A stretch of 64,000 nucleotides of DNA from Enchytraeus crypticus (lineage: Eukaryota; Annelida; Clitellata; Enchytraeida; Enchytraeidae): positions 411,001-475,000 of the forward strand of contig CAJHZI010000184.1 of the NCBI GenBank assembly GCA_905160935.1, in the 5' to 3' direction. The stretch's first letter is position 1. Each line of letters starts with the position of its first letter. This document shows, one piece after another, positions 20,389 through 29,944 of the stretch. The position numbers and the translations under genes were made by a program. The notes below the pieces were generated by a model. That model worked only from the letters and a program-made list of their open reading frames with translations. It did no database searches and had not been told where the DNA came from.

Positions 20389-20508
20389 ATTTAAGATATT
20401 ATGCATCAATGAAAAATCTGAATGATTTATTACTAAAGTTCTGCGTAATGTACTGATGTTAAGCGGTGATTTTTCAAGTAATATTTTATCCTCGATGTTG
20501 TCATGCAG

Positions 20509-20596
20509 ACACAGAGTGATCAGGGTTGTTCCACTCCTGCGGTCTCACCTCGACCTACTTCATGATCTAGCCACCGACCCTCAGCTCAACGAACAA
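20509..20596 (+). CDS. Carboxypeptidase exon 1 (recognised): propeptide start
   Basis: Acceptor gtcatgcag ends at 20508 and donor CAA|GTGCGT begins at 20597. It encodes HRVIRVVPLLRSHLDLLHDL, the first strand and helix of the M14A propeptide (consensus V-R-V-x-P...L..L). The open frame continues 234 bases into a 24-bp repeat, which is intronic. Confidence 0.8.
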
Positions 20597-23500
20597 GTGC
20601 GTGGCCTCAGGCATCTACTGCGTCATGATGACATTCATCTGATACGGCATGATGACGTATATCTGCTACGTCATGATGACGTACATCTACTACGTCATGA
20701 TGGCATACATCTGCGTCATGATGAAGTACACCTGCTACGTCGTGACGACGTAGATCTGCTACGTCACGATGACGTACATCTAATTCGTGATGACATAAAT
20801 CTGCTACGTCAAGATGTTGTACATCTCTGAGACTCTGACATCATTCTTTTAAACTGACGTCACACTTTTGTTACTATTAAAGGCCAAGGCTAAGTTTAAC
20901 GTCAGCTTTCTGTCTAAAAGAATTGTCAGTGACGGGCGAGCACTAATTTTAAACCCGACTGATCCGTATTCCTACATCTGTCAACTTATTCCACTGACTC
21001 AGTCCATTGTTATTCTTAACTTCTTTTTTGCGAAGATTCGATGAAGCCCTTGTTGGTAGCTACTAAGTAATTCTCGTTGGCTACACAGCATTATTATCAA
21101 TTCAACACCTGCGATATGACTCAGCTATGCTATATGACTCAGCCATGAGATACGACTCATCTATGCGATATGGCTGTATTTGTAATTTATGAACAGATTG
21201 AGGCTATCAGCTTTCGTACATTATTGAGAATTTACGTTAATATATGCATTGATGTAATCCTGTAATTTAACGATGTAAATAGTTAAACCGATGTGAACTC
21301 CAGCTCACTCACAATGCTGGCCCAATGATGTGTATACACTTTAAACTATACATCAATAGAGTGTAGAGATAGTCTAAGTAGAAATAGTCTAGGTAGCCAT
21401 CAAATACAAGTACCATTGCTTAAGAAATCTTTAATACATAAATCTCTCTCTTAGTGCACTGCCTACTGGCAGGTCCATGGTACATAACGCCTCCACTCTT
21501 CTCTGTCTTCCGCCTTCCTCTTCATTTCCACATATGAGTGGGTCTTTAAATCATCTAACATACCTAATCTCGGCCTGCCCCTGCCTCTTTTTCCTTCCAT
21601 TCTACCTTCTATGACCTCTTTTAATAGACCTTCCCCCCTTAGAATGTGTCCTATCCATCTCTTCTTCCTATTTCTTAATACATTTATCAACTGTCTATCT
21701 GTGCCAACTCTCTCCAGGACTTCCTCATTTGTAACCTTTTGAGTCCAGCTAATCCTCTCCATTCTTCTCCAAATCCACATTTCCAATGCCTCCAGTTTCC
21801 TAATATCTTCCTTCCTTAAGGTCCATGTTTCACATCCATACAATAGCGTGGTCCAAACCAAAGTTTTCACAATCTTTATCTTTGTGTCTTTCTTTAGACT
21901 TTTTGTTAATAGTTCTTTTCTACTACCAAAGGCCGCTTTTGCTTGTGCAATCCTACTGCATATTTCCGTCTCACATTTCCCATCATCGGTTATAGTATGA
22001 CTCAAATATTTGAAACTCCTTACCTGTTCCAATTTTGTACCATTTATTCTGATGCTAACTTCAACTTGATTATTGGACACTCTCATAACCTTGGTCTTTT
22101 TTATATTAATCTTCATGCCATATCTAAGGGCCGTATCATTCAGCCTATCCATTATCTTCTGCAATCCAATCTCGCTGCCCGCTACCATTCCTTGGTCATC
22201 TGCAAATCGTACATCTTGTAACAAATTCCCTCCTACTTTTATTCCTTCTTCCGAGTCTTCCATGGCTTCCTCCATCATTGCCTCGGCGTTAATGTTAAAC
22301 AGCAGCGGCGAAATGCTACAACCTTGTCTTACTCCACGTCCTATTTCACCTTTTTCTGAGTATTCTTGTTGGATTTTGATTACTGCTCTTTGATTCATGT
22401 ACAAGTTCAAAATTAGTCTTCTACATATATATACTCTCTATATATGCAGTTTTTCTAAACGTAACTTAAATTTATAAATAGCAGTTGATCGACAACGACA
22501 TGCGCTGTTAAAAAACGATATGATTGTGTTCCTTTTCAGGCCTAATAATAATCTTAGCTAAATTAATTAAGCTGATTAATAAATTGGATTTTAAGTCGGG
22601 ATCGGACCGGCTAATAACTGCCAATCAGATGATTGTATTTCTAATTAGTCAGCTAATTCACTAATTGGTTGTATATGTAGATTAGGTTGTGGAGTGATGT
22701 GTCTCTCGTAGACAGCGCTGTCGATTTTCAAGTCGCCGATTGTGCTTTTGAGAATTTCACGGGATTACTGAATCGTTCCAGTATTCCGTACTCCATCCTC
22801 ATTCGGGATCTTCAAGAGTATGTCTGTTCATGATCTTGATAATTATTAATGCGTTGGGTAATTATTGAAATAGAATGGGTACAAGAATACTTACAAGTAA
22901 GTCAACGCTTGTGAAGCTAAATATTTCCAGTGTAACTGGGAAGAATCGAAAGGGAATTTTTAAAACTCTTAATGCAATGTTATGTACGTGATATTTATTC
23001 ACAAAATTCATAATAGAAAGAACAGAAAAATAAATGTAAAATATTAACGAAAAGAATCACAGAAGCTACGGATTAACTATAAAATAAACTAATTTAAATT
23101 AAAAATTGTCTTTATTTCTAGGATGAACTATTAATGCAATGCGCTAATGTAAAATTATTCTTTGTTAATCTGCTAATTTATTATTATATGTTAGCAGCCC
23201 CATATAAATCAGTGAGCTCATGTTAATTAACCAACGACTATTAATAATAGTAATAATAATAATAAAGGTTTAACGTCCGTTTCCTCATCCAGGGATGATG
23301 TCAGTGACGTCCCCACAACACACATCACTACATCACTACAGATCACTATTACTCCATGCAGATTGATAGATCGACAGGCGAGAGAGATTGAGGTCCACAG
23401 ACTCCAGAACAATCAACTTTCTGTCAGGTTAAGAGTCCGCAGGAACTCCAGGATTAAGAGATTGCACTCTCGGTCAGTAGCTGATTTCTTTGCCCCCAAT

Positions 23501-23679
23501 GGTCCTGGACCTACGCGCGGATTAACTGAGCGCATGTGGAAGACCGGCGAGGACAAGGTGACGGAGGCAGATATACGCAGTATCATCGACAACTACTCGA
23601 GTTATGATGAGGTTCTAATCAACTCTTGCTATTTCTAAACATTGCTAGCATATCCCGTACCTGACTATTATAATAGAAC

Positions 23680-23723
<44 letters not shown>

Positions 23724-26700
23724 TATGTCTATTGAAGTATACATACAAGTGTAGATACAAGCAGAAGGTCATCAAAGAGAGTATATATACCATATCTAAT
23801 TGACAGCCAGCAATCACGCAAGAACAGGCAAATATACAGTACATGTGTAATTGAAATTTAGCAAATAATACTAGCGAAAAAGCAGTAGAAACTAACCAGC
23901 TTGCGAGTTGTATAAAAATTGACGGTGTAAAATATGAACCATACACAAAGAAAAATTGAAGCAAGCAACCTAAGTATAGACAGTAATAGCATGATACTTG
24001 TCAACAACAAAATACATTAAAATATACATTAATCGTTACAAAATATTAAGTAGATAGCTTTTGTATCTAATTCAATAAGTTCAAAGTGCAAATATATGAT
24101 TTACTTCACATATCAGCAAATCTGTCAAATCTGTCTAGGGTCGGGATTAGAAAATTTGTAATCAATTTCTGGAGACTAGGCGCTCACTAGCCTAATGCCT
24201 TTCTGACGTTGGTTTACATCTTAATGCTTTGTCGCCATTTACTGTACGTCTACGGTTGATCTATTCTTTAATAACCTGGACAAAATATGGGTAAAAAATA
24301 AGCAAATATAACTAATAGATTTATTCTGAATAAATACGAAAATAAATGTATAATATTTTCGACATAAATAAGTACAAAAAATGTAATTTCTGACATTGAA
24401 TATTCGTAAGAGTAAAATGTGGTTGTTTTAATTATGAAAAGGAAGTAGAATAGATGGACTGCATCATTTAATCTCTAGATTGATGATCGTCTTGTAATAA
24501 TGGTAAGTCAATTTTACAGAATGGGTAGGGCAAAAGAAGTAGTTACTAAACTAAATTCAAACAATGGGCAAACTGTTGAATTCAGTCTAGACCAGTTTGA
24601 TAGGATATTAACCGCGTTAATAGTGAATTTTTCATGTACAATATAATCGGTTAATTATCTAGAACAAATATGTATTACATATTAAATATCAATTATGCAT
24701 ACATATTGCTGTATTTGAAATGTTCAGATAACAGATTGGCTACAAGTTGTCAAGCTGTATCGATCTGATCTCGTTCAAATCGAAACATTGACGAAATCGA
24801 CTGAAGGTCTCCCTCTCCACTTAGTTCGTGTAAGATAGAATCTATTAAGATTTTTTATAAATTTTCTTTTTGCGACATGAAATCTCTAATAATCTAGATA
24901 TCATATGTTGAGTAGGTCTATCTCTCTCTCTCTCTCTCTCTCTATCCCTCTCTCTCTCTATCCCTCTCTCTCTTTCTCTCTCTATCCCTCTCTCTTTCTC
25001 TAGTTCTCTCTATTTCTCATATTCTTTTTCTCTATTATTCTACCTCTGGTAAGTCTAATAAATGCTCTTTACTTTCAGTGCCTGCTTTCGCACTCTATAA
25101 AAGCATTCCATTGATAAAAAGTAATCCCTTCTTAAATAACTATGGCATATTCGCAGCTGAATGTAGCCCATAGCTTCGGATCGATATGGCTTCTGAGGTG
25201 TTTTTGTTAAGTTCCACGGTTTATACTTACCGGCTCGAACACTAGATGCGGTTTACGATTGGTCCACTCTTCTGTAGCCAGGACGCAACACATGAAGCTT
25301 CCCCTTTTTAAAAGTTATTTAAGTTATTTAAATTTAGTTTTTAATTTAGTTTAGTTATTTAAATTTTTAATTGACTGATGATACGATGTAGGACAGAGAG
25401 GATTTGAGACAGTCTATTCATATCCCGACCCTAGTTAAACTGGGATTCAAAGGAAGATGACGATGATGATGAGTTATTTAATTTTAGACGTTACCATTAA
25501 ACACAGTACATTCGCTGTACAGATAGGGAAGCAGCGCTCTGATGGAAGTGTAAAGCCGGCAATATGGATTGATGCAGGGATTCACGCACGTGAGTGGATA
25601 GCACCGGCTACTGCCATCTACTTCATCTACTCCGTGAGCTATCTTTTCTCTTCCGAGTTACGCGAGTTTGCTATTTATGTTTTATGTATGACAGAAAAAC
25701 ATCGTGTTTAGGTGCAGCATTATTTTGCACATTTTTTCTAGAAATTTTGCGGTGTTTAGTTGTCACGTTATTGTTTTGTAAGAATCTTAACAAGAATTTT
25801 TGCTAATACCTCGAAATATACGATGTAAATTATTACAAAATTTAACTTAATGTGTCTTAAGTTACTTTTTAAAGAAGAATTAATATCTTTTTAATATCTA
25901 ATATCTATTTAATATCTTTTGAACCTTTTTGAATGTAATTTTTGTCCAATAAATCATTTATAGAAAATAAGTTATCAATTATTTCACTGTCACCCATTTT
26001 ACCATCATTATCAAATATAATAAAACAATTTTTAGAGTTCTACTGTAATCAATGACAACACCGAGTGATCGAGTACTATTGAGCCAAATCCAAGCCGACG
26101 AACAAAAAAGTACAAAAGCAGTGCAAAATCTAAATTTAAAAATGTAAGTCCAAAGATAGGGAATTAAGAAAAGGAGGTTTATATGTGGCGAAAAATGTAT
26201 TAACAATTCAAATTTTGATAATACTCAACAATGTAGCTACAAACCCATTTTTATATTAATAATAAATACAACGCAACCACTTTTCTCAGTCTTCTGTTAA
26301 GAGTGTAGGCGACGCGTTATATGCCATAGACCTGCCAGTAGGCAGTGAACTAAGAGAGAGAGAGAGAGAGAGAATAAATATTATAAATTGTGTAAAGTAC
26401 TCGCTTTAGCGACTAGAATTTCATCGCTGAATCATTGACTCGATGATGGTGAGTGGCTGAGCAGGATACGTCAAACTAGTGCTTATGTATGCAATTAACT
26501 ATCGTTTCATCTGGCCAAGTGACTTTTTCTGGCATAGCCATAATATTTAAGCTTAGCAATATTCCTTGTGATATTGAAACAGACGTTAAATTTAGTATTA
26601 GGGGGTTTTAAAAGTGGCGACATAGTAAATTTAATTAACTTTAAGTCAATCAAAGTGTGGCTAGTAAGCGGCTAATGTCAATCAATATGTAGCTAGTAAG

Positions 26701-29700
26701 CGGCTAATGTCAATCAATCTGTAGCTAGTAAGCGGCTAATATCAATCAATGTGTAGCTTACTAAGTAAGTGGTTAATGTCAATCAATGTGTAGCTAGTAA
26801 GCGGCTAATGTCAATCAATCTGTAGCTAGTAAGTGGCTAATATCAATCCATGTGTAGCTAGTAAGCGGCTCATGTCAATCCATGTGTAGCTAGTAAGCGG
26901 CTACGACAAGAACCCAAGAATAACGAGAACGGTGGATGAGTTTGATTGGTTCATCCTGCCCATCCTCAATCCTGATGGATACGAATACTCACGTACATCG
27001 GTCAGTACCATTCAATCATTCTATGCGAATTTATCGTCCGTTTCAGTAGTCAATATTTCCTATTCTGCGTTCTGTTGCTCTACACACGTCTAAGAGACTC
27101 TTTATCCAATATAACATTAGTTAATCAGGTATAGGTATCAAATCTGTTAGTTCGGCAGTCTCTTTATTTAATATATTCACAGTTCTGAAGAAATTACCTT
27201 ACGGATTCATAATTCAGGTTCGAAGCTGATATACACTTTAAATAATCTTAAGCAATATTTAAGCATGCAGCTCTGAGATTCTAGATGTGAAGATGAAGCT
27301 ATGTAAACATTAGTATATTATACTTCTCGACCACCGTGTTCTCGCTGACTGATCTAACCAAAGAGGCCTAATAATAAAATAATGTTCTAGCTTGATAATT
27401 AGTTCTTGTTAATTAGCCTGTCTGCCAGTCAATTGATGGACCTAAGAGCTAAAAGTTAAATATTACTATTTCTACTCGAATACTCAAGGCTCATGTAATA
27501 TGGTTTCAGTGAAAATTGGTCGTCAGTTGTCTATAGTAATAACGAATCTACAATTACAACTTTTCAAAATTGTCAGCTGTTAAAAATTCTAACACGATTA
27601 GATTAGGCACGCTTCAGCTATTTTTAATTAAGGTAAATAATCCAAACATCATTTATAAGATTTCACAGGAATAGTTTAATCCAGAATATAATAAACACAT
27701 CGTAGTGATATCGCACAAATCATTGTACCCATCTATCGCACAATCACTGTAGCTAATAGCTATGTCTCTATAGGACCGCATGTGGCGCAAGACTCGCAGT
27801 AAAACAACGAACACTAAGGACTGCCAAGGTGTCGATGGCAACCGAAACTTTGACTTTCAGTGGCGAGGTTAAAACCTATCCTCATATACAATATCTATAT
27901 ATACTCATTATCATCTTTTCTTGAATCCCAGTTTAACTAGGGTCGGGATATGACTAGATACCTATTTTTTTTTTTTTTTGTGGAGATTCTTCTCAATATC
28001 TGGAGCCTAGGCGCTCACTAACCGAACGTCCTTTCTGACACTAGTTTGAATCTTATTATCATCTTAGTGCTTTGTCGCCTTTTACGACACGGTTATTTAG
28101 TCTTCAGCGACCTGGACACAATGCGGGTAAATCCGCCTACTTTGACCACTGATAATATTTTTATTCACAATATGATTTTAGCAATTCCAGTTTAAAGCGC
28201 ACAATTTTGCACAAATCATATTTAATTATTTTCATATTGTAGCCTAAAAAGTAGAGTATACAAAACATTTATTAACATAAAAAGGACTGTACACTTTTCC
28301 TAATAAAAAGTAGAGTCTAAAAGTTATTTAACTTCTGTTATTCCTCTGAAACATATGACGGGCGACTACTGGATCCGAACCCTGCTCCTACTGAACCGTT
28401 GTCTGAGAAACTTGCCGATCAAGCTAAGGGTTGAGACAGTACAAATTAATAAATTTCTTCTAAACGTTTTCTGCTCGAACCTGTCTAGCCATTCCCTAAT
28501 CTACAACGGATGATAAAGCTGGTAAAGCTAATGTTAACATCAGTTTTCTCACTCGAGAGAGATGTGAGTGACGGGCGAGCCCAGGATTTGAACCTCGCAC
28601 ATGATTATCCGCGGTCGAGTATCTTACCGATATCGCCACTGACTCCAGCCGTTGCCTAGATGATGATGATGATGCCTAGATGATGCCTAGATATACACTG
28701 ACTACTGAAATTGTTTTACACTTTTAAGGTAACTACTGAAATTGTATTACACTTTTCAGGTGACTACTGACAATGTATTATACTTTTAAGGTGACTGTAG
28801 ACCTGGGAGACCCTGCCGGGGCAAGAACCCCTGTGACGATGTGTATGCTGGCCCCACACCCTTCTCGGAGCCCGAGACCCTGGGTCTGGCTAACTGGATC
28901 ATTGCCAATAGACATCGTATCAAGCTCTACATCGCCCTCCACTCTTACTCCCAGTTCTGGCTCATACCCTGGGGCTACACCCACACCCGCCCCGTCGACT
29001 ACAGAGATCTGGTAGGAATCACTGTGTGGTCATTTATTAAACTAGTTCATTTGTTTGCTTATTGAGTTATTTGTCTATACTTTTAACTTTCTCTCTCTCT
29101 CTCTCTTATTGCACTGCCTACTGGCAGGTCCGTGGTACATAACACCTCCAGTCTTCTCTGTCTTCTGCTTTCATCTTCATTTTCCACATATGAGTGGGTC
29201 TTTAAATCATCAAACATACCTAATATCGGCCTGCCCCTGCCTCTTTTTCCTTCCATTGTAACTTATTTCTTCCATTATGACTTCTATTAATAGACTTTAA
29301 ACTTTAATTAATTAATTCAAATGTATTATATGCATTTCGATCGACTTTTTTAGTTGATGTGCAAATACGGTAACTTAAGTGATTTACAATTAAGTATCGT
29401 AGGTTACTAATGCAAAAAATATTATAATGAATTGTAGTTGCGCTTCAAAACCCCCTTAGATGCTTTAAATAAATCTTAGAAGTAAATCTCACCTAGTTTT
29501 TAAATTATGTGACAACTAAGCCCTTTAAGCCCGTTACATTTATTCAAGAGTGGAGGCATTATATACTATGGGCCTGCCAGTAGGCAGTGCACTAAAAGAA
29601 AGAGAGTTTTATTCAACCATTTTTAATGATGGAAGCGCTGCACAATCGCGAAATTTTTTTGCCATGCGTATATTTTCTATGCTTCATCATATGAAAGCCA

Positions 29701-29897
29701 TTACACAAATGCTTCATTCTCAGTGATCCACAGTCGAGTATTCCTCTTCCGGTTTCAGTTATGCAATCAATGTTAATCTTGTTATTTAATCTTCAGATCG
29801 GTGTTTCTCGTAAAGCAGTAGACGCTCTTCAAGCCGTCTCCAACACTAGATACAAGATTGGATCTCCGGCTGAAATCCTCTGTATGGATTCTCTCTT

Positions 29898-29944
<47 letters not shown>

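Larger units (their letters stand above)
11969..20508. other. Intergenic region between JARID2-like and carboxypeptidase genes
   Basis: No exon could be supported. The stretch is AT-rich with SINE-A copies at 14265-14515 (-), 17039-17190 (-) and 19275-19560 (+), a SINE-B scrap near 15706-15835 (-), a minisatellite at 16470-16682, microsatellites at 13843-13900 and 18250-18560, and a GC-richer block at 13085-13680. The first (signal-peptide) exon of the carboxypeptidase may lie here but has no motif by which to find it. Confidence 0.6.

Noticed and set aside
20597-20830. His/Asp-rich repeat protein tail of carboxypeptidase exon 1
   Set aside because: A donor GTGCGT follows the conserved propeptide block and the next conserved exon joins in phase. 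The open frame through the 24-bp repeat is a consequence of unit length being a multiple of three.
25484-25522. Earlier acceptor for carboxypeptidase exon 5 (ttttag near 25487)
   Set aside because: It shifts the frame relative to the preceding exon, whereas the AG at 25521-25522 joins in phase and matches the family exactly.
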